A stretch of DNA of 64,000 nt from Bretschneidera sinensis (Eukaryota; Streptophyta; Magnoliopsida; Brassicales; Akaniaceae). How positions within the stretch are numbered: position 1 is the stretch's first letter; every line of letters starts with the position of its first letter. Shown here one piece after another: positions 34,122 to 45,400 of the stretch. The notes below the pieces were generated by a model. That model searched no databases. It saw nothing but the letters and a program-made list of their open reading frames with translations, and was not told the origin of the DNA. A program made the translations under genes and the position numbers. The stretch covers positions 85,296,001-85,360,000 of the forward strand of contig CM043698.1 in the NCBI GenBank assembly GCA_023935145.1. Direction: 5' to 3'.

Positions 34122-35049
34122 TAGAGGTGGCAAATGAGTTGGATCAGGTCAATCGAGTTCGGGTCATTTTAATCTCGGGTCTCGAGTCATATCGGGTCGC
34201 ATCGAGTCTTGAGTTATGTCGGGTCAGATTGGGTCGGATTCGAGTTATTTTGAGCTCGGGTCGTATCGAGTCTCGGGTTATATCAAGTCGAGTTAGATCA
34301 AGTCGCGTTAACAAAATAGATATTTATGCTTAATTAAAAAATATTTTATTTGTAAATAATATGACTAGACGAGTTACATTGCCAAATCTGTGAAAATTAA
34401 TTAATAATAAATCAATATTTTATTTTTAAAATAATATGTTTAATTTTTTAATGTAATATGCAATGTTATGGTTCTTAGTTCCAAAATTCAGTCTTAACTT
34501 GTGTACAAAGTTATTCTCATTAGTAACATTTTATACTGGATTTTGGGGATTATATTTCATATAATCACTTTATTACATTCTATTTTTTCAAAGCAATTAA
34601 AAATAAAATTTTATTGTGACTTGAAAAACAATGCAAAATATACTAATCTTCTCGATTTTTGATTTGAAGCTAATGAAATTAATCATATTAATAGAATGTT
34701 AAACCATGTATATCAACACATGTAAATCAATAATTAATTAATTATGATATAATTTATTTTATTTGACAACTAGTAAATTAATTAGTATCCCAGTTTTAAA
34801 AAGCAAATTGTTTTTATAAAAAAATATATATTTTCAACTCATTTCGGGTCGGGTCGAGTCTTTTCGAGTTTATGGGTCATTTGGGTTCAGATCATTTTAA
34901 ATTCGTATTATTTCAAGTTTCGGGTCACTCGAATTAGGATTGGATTGAGTTCGAATCATATTATTTTGATGTATTTTTGGATCGAGTCAGATTTGACTTG
35001 AATCGGATCAGATCGAGTTTTTAGATCGGATCAAATTTTGCCACTTCTA
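34122..35049. mobile_element. hAT-like non-autonomous element
   Basis: Termini are TAGAGGTGGCAAA and, on the complement of the right end, TAGAAGTGGCAAA. Flanking octamers GATAAAAA (34114-34121) and GAAAAAAG (35050-35057) match at 6 of 8 positions, a possible worn target duplication. Subterminal zones are dense in GGGTCGAGTC and CGAGTT words, with an AT-rich centre. No coding region. Confidence 0.6.
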
Positions 35050-35157
35050 GAAAAAAGTTGATGTTGAACTGGAACCAGCCAATTACGAATGCAACTCTCC
35101 CTCCAAATCAGAGCACCCCCCCCTCTTACTCACCGAAATCATAAAGTTTTGGATGAA

Positions 35158-36468
35158 CTCAGCATCCAGGACCCACCGTTCACATAGGAATTCATTGAGA
35201 CCCCACTCCTACCAAATTTTTGAATGCCGCAAATCAAACCCTACGACGACTCGGTAGATCCCTTGGATCACCTCCAATATTACAAAACTACAATGATACT
35301 GTATTGACATTCTGATCCGATCATGTGCCGAGCATTTCCCCTAACGCTTGAAGAAGCAGTTGGCATGTGGTATACTCGATTGAAACTAGGAAGCATTGCC
35401 ACTTTCAAAGAGCTTAGTTACGCCTCCGCATCCCACTTTCTTAGCATCAAGGGACCTAAGAAGACCTCAGAGGGCCTGTTCAAAATCATCCAACAACGAG
35501 GGGAGAGGATTCGAGCCTATATATCAAGGTTCAACACCGCTGCTTGGGAGATCCCTGACCTTGATCCCAACGTCCAGATGTTGGCATTCAAAAACAGACT
35601 AAGATCCGGAATCTTCAGCTCCAAGCTTATTAGGCGGCCGCCTAATGACATGAACGAGGTCCAAGCCCAAGTCGAGAAGTTCATGCTAGCGGAAGATGAC
35701 CAAGCCTTCCGAAGAAAAAGGGAGGGGAAGATGGAGAAAAAGAGGAAAGACATTGTCGACCCTCCTAGTGGGGCGGTCAAAAGACCCCACCGCGAGGGTA
35801 AGTACAAGGCCCCCGCCCGCTTTGAGAACTTCACTCCTCTCAACGCATCCAGGACAAACCTCTTAATGCAACTCCAAGACAGGGCGATCCTCTAATGGCC
35901 CTTGAGACCACAGCACATCAACGGAGATTAGAGCAAGTGGTGTCGGTTCTATAGAAACCATGGGCACGACATTGAGGAGTGCCCCGCCCTAAAGCAACAG
36001 ATTGAGGCCCTCATCAATCGAGGGCACTTGAAGGAGTTTGCCGGATTGTGGCAAGGGATAATGCCCGACCGACCCAGGAGAAGCCCTGAGCGTCCCTCCA
36101 ATCCAAACCAAGAATGTCAAGGTCTCCGAAAAAGTCCCAAGCCCAACCGAAGGGGCCAAGAAGTCGTAACGACCAAGGTTATCAAGACAATTTGTGGGGG
36201 ACCCACCACTAGGGCCAACTCGAGACAGAACGATAAAGTGTATGCCAAGTCTGTGGCCTCCATCAACGGCCCCCATAAAAGATAAAAGACAAACCAAGCA
36301 ATCTCTTTCACAGACGATGATCTGGATGGAGTACAGACTCCGCATTGTGATGTCGTGGTGGTCTCCCTTCTTGTAGCCAACCACAAGGTCAAGCGCATTT
36401 TGGTAGACAACGGGAGCTCAACCGACATCTTGTTCTATGATGCCTTCCAGCAGATACAGCTAAAAGAT
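35158..36468 (+). pseudogene. Tat-lineage gag and protease N-part (element 2)
   Basis: Gag starts before 35200 (KPYDDSVDPLDHLQYYKT), with the longest open part at 35323-35895: MCRAFPLTLEEAVGMWYTRL, SIKGPKKTSEGLFKIIQQRG, RAYISRFNTAAWEIPDLDP. A zinc-knuckle-like NHGHDIEEC follows near 35960. The protease begins with VKRILVDNGSSTDILFYDAF; the DNGSS motif is at 36406-36420 (usually DTG or DNGSS in Tat elements). The frame is then cut at 36468 by the Athila-like insertion and resumes at 43946. Stops and shifts occur upstream as well. No 5' LTR is present; the element is truncated near the hAT-like element at 35049. Confidence 0.85.
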
Positions 36469-37244
36469 TGATTACGCCTAAAGAATAACGCAGTAGTTGT
36501 AGTACAACTTTGGGGTGTCGATTCTACAGGGAAACAAGTTAACTTCAAAGGAAGGTGTAAACTTTAATCCAAAATGATAAATCCAAATAAGTAAGGGAAT
36601 TTGAAATTGATAGTGAAACAACTGAGTAAAGTAGATTGTGAAATATAATAGGGGGACAACAAGGATCCGGGAATCCTCCCTAGGTTCGTTGCCTTAATCC
36701 TAACTTGATTCAGTTGTTTTTATCTCGATTGCAAGTTTCACATCCCAAACAGGCAATCGGCAAATATTCTATTAAAGCGCATGTATAAACCCTAATGTAA
36801 TTGATACGTTATTCTTTACTTTCAAGCACACATGACCTAACTTATAAATTATCAAAAGACGACGATATATCTAAATGACAATGCCGCAGCAATGGACAAA
36901 TCTATAAAAGAGATCTTACCAGACTCAATCACACCCAAACAAATACACATAAGAAGAGCATGACTAGACTTATATGGAAGAGAAGCATGCAATCATCAGA
37001 CTAATAAGAAATCTACTAATTAGATTAAAAAGTAAATCATAACAATGTTTGAACGCTAAAGCTCTGTTACAACTGAATCAAGTAAGGGAAATAGAAACAA
37101 CTACACCTAGGGATTTATTCCTTCGCCTTGCTTAGAGATTAGTTAGCCATGGGACTCATGATTGCACCCTTTGATGGAGGAAAAGTTGCTGCTTCCTTGA
37201 GTTTTCCAGGTTTTTCGAATGTCCAATTACAAACCCTAAGTGGT

Positions 37245-37254
37245 CTATTTATAG
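37245..37254 (-). promoter_or_regulatory. TATA box in the 3' LTR of the nested element
   Basis: The minus strand reads CTATAAATAG; the same box lies at 43164-43173 in the 5' LTR. Confidence 0.6.
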
Positions 37255-37403
37255 TGTACAAGGCCTAAGGGTGATTTAGGGTTTGAACAAATCATTAAAG
37301 ACCTAATTAGGGTCTAACTCGGACAATAGGGTCTATGCACGCACTACACCTTGGCTTAGTCACGCTGCACCTTGGCTTTTGTCAAGTTTCTTGTGTGTGC
37401 GGT

Positions 37404-37555
37404 GAGGTGCGCCTCAGTTTCTCCAGGTTGTGCCTCAGCCCCTCAAGGTGCACCTCAGTTGATCCAAGGTGCACTCAGCCTGATGACTCTTTAAGCTTCT
37501 TTTGGTCTTCCTTCTGAAGGGTGCGCCTCAGCTTCTCCAGGGTGCACCTTGAGCT
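37404..37555 (-). repeat. Array of GAGGTGCACCTC-type palindromes in U3
   Basis: Units start at 37404 (GAGGTGCGCCTCAG), 37426, 37446 (AGGTGCACCTCAG), 37467, 37519 and 37540. The array lies 150-310 bp upstream of the TATA box in the element's direction. Confidence 0.7.
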
Positions 37556-38025
37556 GATGCTGTTCTGGAGGTCTGACCTATGTCTACTAAAACTGTCATA
37601 ACTTTATCTAGAAAAATTATTTTTATAAACCGTAAAATTCTCCAGAAAATGTACTTCCAGATTTTTCTAAGCATATATGGCTCATCTCCTGGTTCTTCCT
37701 GCATAAATACAGTTTAATTTGCAAAGATGATTGATCTGTATGGAAATTCTGGCAATTTAGTGAAACTCCTTTCTTGGTTTCTCTTCATCTTGGCTTTTCC
37801 GCGACCATTCTCTCACTCGAGTATTCATTGAAGCTTCGTATTTAAAATGATGATAGCTTTCCCATCTCTTTTAACTCAAGATACCTGAAAATGCACCGAA
37901 ATAAGTTAATGCTCAAAGAATACCACTTTAGAGTTGTTAACAAATAAAAATGCAATTAAAACCTAAATCAACCCTAAAATGCTAACAAACAAGTAAGATT
38001 AAGATGCATTTTATGGCTCTCATCA

Positions 38026-38042
38026 CAACCCCCAACTAGCTT
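38026..38042 (-). other. Polypurine tract of the nested element
   Basis: The minus strand reads AGTTGGGGGTTG directly before the 3' LTR. Confidence 0.7.
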
Positions 38043-39650
38043 ATTGCTAGTCCCTAGCAATTCTAGCGAAAACAAGAGATGAATTCTACGGTGGGAATCA
38101 AATTAAATGAAAAGCAATATTAGTGTTAACCAAGAGTAATTCAATTTTTGTCTCAAAAATCACACATAACATACGACACATAGAATCATTAAATTTTACC
38201 TAAGTCCAAAAGTAATCCAAACATCAATCTTAAAATCATTATTGACTCTTAACTTCCATCTTACCACAAACCATTAATCTAAACACCCGGATGATTTTAT
38301 GCATAACATTCATGAATACAAGTCTTGGCCTCTAGAAACATAACAAATTGTGTGACATCAATCACATAAACAAGCTCCATAGGCTTACTTTTCAAATCAT
38401 TCTCCACTATTGTAGAAAAATCACACTTCATTGGATCAATAGGTCTTTAATAAGCTTGTAATGTTAGGCCAAGGTACAGGTTAAGGAGGAACGAGAAGGA
38501 TTTGCAAGTAAAAGAACTTAATCTCTTAGCTTTAAACACAACCACTTTTAAGCACTAGATAACTTTACTTCAATGCTCAACTCCTTCAACCATTTTTTAT
38601 AAGAGCATATCTCTTGATAAGTCACCACTTTTTCTTTTCTTTTTCTTCTTTCTTTGTCATACTTTTCTTCTTTTTCTGTTTTCTTTTCTGTTTTTGGCAA
38701 ATACTCATTCACCTCTTTTTTTCTCATTTTCTTTTTCTTTTCTTTTCCACAACCCCCAACTTATCTTCTTTAATATACTTGGGTTATGGTTTTTCATATT
38801 TCTATCCTTACTCCTCTTAAATGCTTCTCAACAAATGTGTACAACTAAGTTCTTTTTTTTAAAAAAAAAGGTAAAGATAAAGTATTTTTAGGCTCATAAG
38901 GGTAAGTAAATGGGTTTTTGAAAGAAATGAGGCTCAAATTCTTTTTCAAGAAAAAAAAGGGCTCGAATAGGTGACTAGTGATATATATTGCAAGGGTAGG
39001 TTTGAAAGGCTCAAACAGTTCAAAAATAGCCTATATCATATCCTAAGTAGTGTGCATTCTAGGAATTCGCCTCAAGTGATTATCAAATAAGTTCTAGAGC
39101 TTGTTGAGACCGCAAAAATATTCACAAACAATCGCACATAAAACTTTTTTAGATGTTTTAGACTAATCATACAATCTTACCACAAACTAGAGTCTCAAAC
39201 CAAATGAAGATTGATACTTAAATTAATTTCAAACCGAAACAAAATTTAACTCCTTCTACATGTTGTATGTTATCTCAATTAAGCTTATATCGTTGACATG
39301 TGAATTACATCCAAGGCAAACACAAAACATACTAAAAACAAACAAAAAGGGAAAATGACACCAAACAGTTCGATGAAGAACATGAAAAATAGGAATATGT
39401 TTCCTCCACCCCAACTTAAAATAAGCATTGTCCTCAATGTGAAAGCAAAAGTTAAAGAAACTCCATTTGTATCCAAAAGTGCACAAAAGTTGAAAATTGT
39501 GCACCACCATTTGAACTGCTTCGTATATTTATCCCTGAAAAAGAAATACGAAAGTAAAACTGGAAAACAGCAAAATAATAATAATAAACAAGAAAAAGAA
39601 ATATGAAAAACAAAAAAAAGTAAAAGGATATATTGTGGGTTGCCTCCTAT
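38043..39650 (-). other. Non-coding part of the nested element
   Basis: Between the polypurine tract and the protease end the sequence has CT-rich and A-rich runs but no polymerase motifs on either strand. At 39620-39660 the minus strand has GCGCTCATAGGAGGCAACCC, a word typical of Athila elements after gag-pol. Confidence 0.6.
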
Positions 39651-39749
39651 GAGCGCTAAGTTTTACGTCTTCAGCCATACGCTGCACCACTCTTACTGCT
39701 GGCCTCATTGTGGTGCTGAAGATGAGGCTCCAATTTAATGACCTTAATG

Positions 39750-40808
39750 CTAATCTTTTGGCAAGGAATACTTAAAGTCCACCGCATGTGTCTCAAGTGT
39801 TCTTGGTGTTGCCCTCTCACTATCAGCAGTAGGGTATTTGATTTTCGCATCCATGTGACTTCTCTCAAGTGACTTCTCAAAGCATAGTTGCCATGATTTC
39901 TTAATAAATTCCTGTGACTTATCAAAAATATCAACAATATTAACGGCATGGGAATAAATTAAAGAATCATCGAATTTAAAATTATTAGGAGGGAATTCGA
40001 AAGAGTTAGAATTATCTTTAGTGTGCTCATCCTCCAAATTGAGCTTATCAACCATGTAAGTATCGACACACTCATCCTCTTCATGTGGCTGTTTTGAGAC
40101 TTGGAAAACATTTACCTCTAAAGTTCTATTTCCAAATGATAATGTCATTAGGCCATTCCTACAATTAATGAGGGCATTAGCAGTTGCAAAGAATGGTCTT
40201 CTAAGTATCAAAGGAATTTTGGACTCCGTGTTTATAGTAGAAACAGTATCTAAAACCAAAAAAATCAACAGGATATTAGAAATTATCAATTTGCAACAAA
40301 ACATCTTCTACAATATCTCTTGGTTTTTTACTGATCTATCCGCTAATTGAATTACCACGGAGGTTGATTTGATCTCACCTAGACCGAGCTGCAAGTACAT
40401 GGAGTATGGCATGAGGTTCACACTAGCACCGAAATCTAACAATGCTTGGCCACAAGATTTGTTTCCAATTTGACAAGCCACAGTTGGACAGCCCGGATCT
40501 TTATATTTGGGTAGTGTCTTGCTGTCAATTACTGCACTTGCTTGCTCCATTAGGAATGTCATCTTCTTCACATGGTGCCTCTTCTTGAGTGTGCATAGAT
40601 CCTTGATGACTTTAGCATAGTTGGGAATCTGTTTTATAACATGAAGAAGAGGGAGGTTAATTTTAACATGCTGAAGTTGTTCAAGAATCTCACATTTTGA
40701 TGCTGAATTTATCTCTTTAAGTTTAAGGAGTGCTTGAGGGAAAGGCACTAGTGGAGAATAATCATCATGGGCCTCTTGTTCCTTAGGAGTTTCATCATTG
40801 TTGCTCAA
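39750..40808 (-). pseudogene. Retroviral-type protease region of the nested element
   Basis: Two adjoining minus-strand frames cover this part. The first (40308-40808) has KINLPLLHVIKQIPNYAKVI, then the aspartic protease site ALLDFGASVNLMPYSMYLQL and VVIQLADRSVK; the usual D-S/T/L-G is seen here as DFGAS. The second (39750-40304) continues the Athila protein: FVLDTVSTI, PLILRRPFFATANALINC. A frameshift or stop separates them at about 40305. Such proteases cut the Gag polyprotein in particles. Confidence 0.85.
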
Positions 40809-40906
40809 GTTTGATGGTAGAGTGGGACCATCAATTTTCTTACCGCTACGGATGATTATGGCATTAACCTCTTTAACATTTTGATTTCCAAGATTGGAGG
40901 TTTGTG

Positions 40907-42186
40907 CTATATGTTGTCCCCTTGTTGTGGCTGCGAAGGAAACCGTCCTTGCTCTTGAATCGCCAAGAAACTAGTCAACTTAGTGAGTTGGCCCTTTATC
41001 TCATTTTGTTCCGCTTTGATCCCTTGTTGCTCCTCTAACAGCTGTTGATTTATTTTGTCTTGATCTTCCACATTCTTGGTATGTACATGCATAAATGACT
41101 TAAACATATCTTCCAAAGGTAAAGATTGTTGAGGTGCATTATATGAAGTTGCTTCCGGTTGCCATTGGGTACTAGAGTGGGCAGGAGGTTGTGTATCGGG
41201 TTTCTAATTAAAATTTGGGTGATTTTTCCAACCGGGATTGTAAGTGTTAGAGTAGGGTGAGTATGGTTTCCCAAAGGGTATACCTACAACATTACACTCT
41301 TCCTTCATCTCAAAATAAACTAGACAATCCTTAGGTAAATGATCTACCCCATTACACATGAAACAAGGCTCATAGGACTCTACCTTAGCAACCGATTCAG
41401 GAGCCCTAGCATTTCTAGTTTTTAAGGCTTCAATTTCATTAGTTAGGGCCTCTAAACGGGCTTTAAGGTTATCCTCTTCTTTAAGTTGATAAATCCCAGC
41501 GGGTTTATTTCTCCTAGTTCTTTCCATGGAATTTGGTATTGTCTAAGTGTAGGATTTTTCTAATAGGTCATCTAGGAAATCTATGGCTTGGTCGGGATCT
41601 TTTTGAAGAAAATCCCCATTGCACATCATTTCTATGAACTGTCTCTTCCTACTTTGAAGTCCATCATAGAAGTAACTAACCACCCGACAACTCTCATACC
41701 TATGGTGTGGACAAGAATTCAAAAGGTCCTTGAAACATTCCCAAACTTGATATAAGGTTTCGCTCTTTTTTTGTGCAAAGTTTGAGATTTGCCTCTTGAG
41801 GTTATTGGTCTTATGAGCTGGGAAGTGCTTTTGGAAGAAAGCTCGTGTCATCTCATCCTAACTACCTATGGACCTAGGCCTTAACGAGTACAGCCAAGCC
41901 TTGGCTTTTTCCTTAAGTGAAAAAGGAAAAATCCTAAGTTTAACGGTGTCTATCATATCAGCTCTACTGTGAAAAGTTGCTACTATTTCCTCAAATTCTC
42001 TAATGTGGACATAGGGGTTTTCATTCTCAAACCCATGGAAGGTTGGTAGCAATTAGATCATGCTCGGCTTAAAATCAGGTTGTTGAACATTAGGGGGAAC
42101 ATGATACAAGATGGGGTGGTCGTTCGGCTAGGGTGCAAGTAGTCTTTAAGTGTCCTAGCAACAATTTCATTGTGATTTTCGGCCAT
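40907..42186 (-). pseudogene. Athila-like Gag of the nested element
   Basis: Begins ATGGCCGAAAATCAC at 42186 (minus). In order: LLPTFHGFENENPYVHIREF, FSLKEKAKAWLYSLRPRSI, MTRAFFQKHFPAHKTN, LYQVWECFKDLLNSCPHH, FIEMMCNGDFLQKDP, then a knuckle-like CFMCNGVDHLPKDC near 41340-41380 and a glutamine-rich tail (QQLLEEQQGIKAEQNEIKGQ). Breaks: a 1-base loss near 42090, stops near 42055, 41855 and 41540, and one near 41204. Gag forms the particle shell; this copy is inactive unless suppressed. Confidence 0.88.
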
Positions 42187-42362
42187 TTTAGGGGAAATAA
42201 ATAAAACAGAGAGAAAAAAATAAATAAATAAATTAGAAAATCAAAACAAAAAGAAAAGAACAAAAAAATAAATAAAAAATTCAGAAAATCAAAACTTCAA
42301 GAAAGGAACGATATTACCATTTTGTCTCAAAGTTGACAATCTTGCTTGTTTGTAAGCACGTC

Positions 42363-42380
42363 TCCCCGGCAACGGCGCCA
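42363..42380 (-). other. Primer binding site for tRNA-Asp
   Basis: The minus strand reads TGGCGCCGTTGCCGGGGA, the exact 18-base site used by Athila-type elements, five bases from the 5' LTR. Confidence 0.9.
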
Positions 42381-42385
42381 AAATT

Positions 42386-43945
42386 TGATTACGCCCAAAG
42401 AGTAACGCGGTAGTTGTAGTAAAACTTTGGGCTGTCGATTCCACAGGGAAACAAGTTAAGTACAAAGGAAGGTGTAAACTTTAATCCAAAACGATAAATC
42501 CAAATGAGCAAGGGAATCTGAAATTGATAGTGAAACAATTGTGTAAAGTAGATTGTGAAATATAATAGGGGAACTACAAGGATCCGGGAATCCTCCCTAG
42601 GTTCATTGCCATAATCCTAACTTGATTCAGTTGTTTTTATCTCGATTGCAAGTTTCACATCCCAAACAGGCAATCGGCAAATATTCAATTAAAGCGCATG
42701 TATAAACCCTAATGTAATTGATATGAATTATTTTTTACTTTCAAGCACACATGACCTAACTTATAAATTATCAAAAGACGATGATATATCTAAATGATAA
42801 TACCGCAGCAATGGACAAATCTATAAAAGAGATCTTACCGGACTCAATCACACCCAAACAAATACACATAAGAAGAGTATAACTAGACTTATATGGAAGA
42901 GAAGCATACAATCACCGGACTAATAAGAAATCTACTAATTAGATTAAAAAGTAAATCATAACAATGTTTGAACGCTAAAGCTCTGTTACAACTGAATCAA
43001 GTAAGGGAAATAAAAACAACTACACCTAGAGATTCATCCCTTCGCCTTGCTTGGAGATTAGTTAGCCATGGGACTCATGATTGCACCCTTTGATGGAGGA
43101 AAAGTTGCTGCTTCCTTGAGTTTTCCAGGTTTTTCGAATGTCCAATTACAAACCCTAAGTGGTCTATTTATAGTGTACAAAGCCTAAGGGTGATTTAGGG
43201 TTTGAACAAATCATTAAAGACCTAATTAGGGTATAACTCGGAGAACAGGGTCTGTGCGCGCGCTGCACCTTAGCTTAGTCACGCTGCACTTTGGCTTTTG
43301 TCAAGTTTCTTGTGTGTGCGGTGAGGTGCACCTCAGTTTCTCCAGGGTGCGCCTCAGCCCCTCAAGGTGCATCTCAGTTGATCCAAGGTGCACCTCAGCC
43401 TGATGGCTCTTTAAGCTTCTTTTGGTCTTCCTTCTGAAGGGTGCGGCTCAGCTTTTCCTGGGTGCACCTTGAGTTGATGCTGTTCTGGAGGTCTGACCTC
43501 TGTCTACTAAAACTGCTATAACTTTCTCTAGCAAAATCATTTTTACAAACTGTAAAATTCTCCAAAAAATAGACTTCCAGATCTTTCTAAGCATATATGG
43601 CTTATCTCCTGGTTCTTCCTGTATCAATACAGTTTAATTTGCAAAGATGATTGATCTGTATGGCAATTCTGGCAATTTAGTGAAACTCCTTTCTTGGTTT
43701 CTCTTCATCTTGCCTCTTCCGCGGCCATTCTCTCACTCGAGTATTCATTGAAGCTTCATGTTTAAAATGATGATAGCTTTCAAATCTCTTTTAACTCAAG
43801 ATACCTGAAAATGCACCGAAATAAGTTAATGCTCCAAGAATACCACTTTAGAGTTTTTAACAAATAAAAATGCAATTAAAACCTAAATCAACCCTAAAAT
43901 GCTAACAAAAAAGTAAGATTAAGATGTATTTTATGGCTATCATCA
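42386..43945 (-). repeat. 5' LTR of the nested Athila-like element
   Basis: Same ends as the other LTR. Its palindrome array (43321-43473) includes a perfect 12-bp palindrome GAGGTGCACCTC at 43323-43334. Confidence 0.93.
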
Positions 43946-45030
43946 AAGATGATCAGTTGAAACCAACCTCCACCCATCTATATGGCTTCTCGGGGGCCTC
44001 GGTGTTCATCGAGGGTAGCGTAGTTCTCTTTGTCACTGTAGGGACGACTCCAAGGACAGTTACTGTGCAAATTACTTTCCTGGTAGTCAAGCAATCGTCA
44101 TCCTACAATATGATCCTCAGTAGACCTACCCTTAACAAACTAAAAGTAGTCGTGTCCACCTACCATTTAAAGATAAAGTTCCTTACCGATGATAGGGTAG
44201 GCGAAGTTAAGGGAAACAAACAGATCTCTCGGTCCTGCTATCTGAGTGCCACGAGGGAAGGGAAAATGACAGAAGCCTTGCCTCTCAAAGTGGAAAATTT
44301 CAGAGACGAAGTAAAAGAACCCTAGGGGCCGACCCATAGGGGAGCTAACCGTTGTCCTCCTCAGTGAGGATCTCTCTTGGACAGTCCAAATCGGCTCTGA
44401 CCTCCCCGAGGAGCTAAAAAAGTCCCTTATTTCCCTCATTCGGAAGAATCAGGACTTGTTCGCCTGGTCAGCCTTAGATATGCCTAAGATCAACCCTAAG
44501 GTCATCGTGTACCAGCTAAATGTAGACCCGGATCATAAGCCAGTTATTCAAAAGAAGAGATCATTCGCCGCAAAGCAGCAAGCCGCCATCAAATCTGAGG
44601 TAGACAAGTTGCTCGAGGCCTACTTCATCTTAAAGGAAGATTACCTTGATTGGGTATCCAACGTAGTAATAGTTCAGAAGCCCAATGGCCAGTGGCAGAT
44701 TTGCATTGACTTCACTGACCTAAACAAAACATGCACAAAAGATAGTTTCCCTCTACCGCAGATCGATCAGTTGGTTAATGCCTCTTCGGGGCACGAGCTC
44801 CTAAATTTTATAGATGCATATTTCGGTTACAACTAGATCTTTATGCACGAGCCCGACCGGGAGAAGACGGTCTTCATCACGAGCCAAGGGCTATACTGCT
44901 ACAAGGTTATGCCCTTTAGGCTCAAAAAAGCCGAGGCAACTTACCAAAGGTTGGTGAACAAAATCTTCCATAGGCAGATTGGGAGGAACATGGAGGTCTA
45001 TGTGGACGACATGTTGGTCAAGAGTGTCAA
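43946..45030 (+). pseudogene. Tat protease C-part and reverse transcriptase (element 2)
   Basis: The frame resumes right after the insertion: TSTHLYGFSGASVFIEGSV (protease flap region), SSSYNMILSRPTLNKLKVVV. Reverse transcriptase follows: ALDMPKINPKVIVYQLNV, RSFAAKQQAAIKSEVDKLLE, SNVVIVQKPNGQWQICIDFT, DSFPLPQIDQLVNASSGHEL, YKVMPFRLKKAEATYQRLVN and EVYVDDMLVKS, with catalytic YVDD at 44999-45010. A TAG at 44836 interrupts it. Just after YVDD the thumb and connection are missing and the sequence jumps to RNase H, an internal deletion of about 1 kb judged from family layout. Confidence 0.88.
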
Positions 45031-45400
45031 ACCCTCCATGTTGACGATTCCTCCAACAACATCGGAAGTAGGGCTGGGCTCATCTTCTGCAGCTCGGATG
45101 GATTCACTATCAAGTACGCCCTAAAGTTCGGGTTCAGAGCTTCCAATAATGAAGCAAAGTACGAAGTGTTGCTCGTCGGAATGAAGTTGGCAAAAGCAAT
45201 GGCCGTTGGGGCCCTAGATGCGTACAACGACTCACAACTAGTGGTAAATCAAATGACCAGAGAGTTCGAAGCTCGAGGGAATAAGATTTCTCGTTACCTT
45301 GAAAAGGCTAAGGAACTCGCCGTCAGATTCAAGATGTTCCGAATAACCTAGGTTCTTCGGGCGGAGAACTCAAAGACTTAAGCTCTGGCTCAGCTCACTT
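45031..45400 (+). pseudogene. Tat RNase H region (element 2)
   Basis: Starts abruptly with LHVDDSSNNIGSRAGLIFCS and continues SNNEAKYEVLLVGMKLAKAM, YNDSQLVVNQMTREFEARG, ISRYLEKAKELAVRFKMF. Catalytic-type residues D (HVDDSS), E (NNEAKYE) and D (NDSQLV) are visible. The frame differs from that of the reverse transcriptase. Confidence 0.85.

Larger units (their letters stand above)
36469..38025 (-). repeat. 3' LTR of the nested Athila-like element
   Basis: Matches 42386-43945 throughout. The first 230 bp differ at roughly 18 positions by eye and later parts look closer. It contains a TATA box and a palindrome array listed separately. Confidence 0.93.
36464..43950 (-). mobile_element. Athila-like gag-protease-only LTR element, nested
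   Basis: LTRs at 36469-38025 (1557 bp, 3') and 42386-43945 (1560 bp, 5') start TGATTACGCC and end ATCATCA on the + strand. AAGAT target duplications flank them (36464-36468 and 43946-43950). The element runs on the minus strand, with a tRNA-Asp primer site and a polypurine tract. The 4.36-kb interior encodes Gag and a protease but no reverse transcriptase, RNase H or integrase. It is therefore a non-autonomous element of the TR-GAG kind that would need an Athila helper. It sits inside the protease codons of the Tat element. Confidence 0.93.

Noticed and set aside
34127..34333. Short frame with SSRVISSRVRSSRV-like repeats
   Set aside because: It is the translation of subterminal GGGTCGAGTC words in a hAT-like element.
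35989..36428. Minus frames of 103-131 codons across the Tat gag-protease region
   Set aside because: They are shadows of the Tat gag and protease codons, which have clear family motifs on the + strand.
37335..37517. Short Ser/Leu/Cys-rich frame in the LTR
   Set aside because: It only translates the GGTGCACCTCAG palindrome array.
38614..38891. Phe/Leu-rich + frames as small membrane proteins
   Set aside because: They come from a TTTTCTTTTC run in the non-coding part of the nested Athila-like element.
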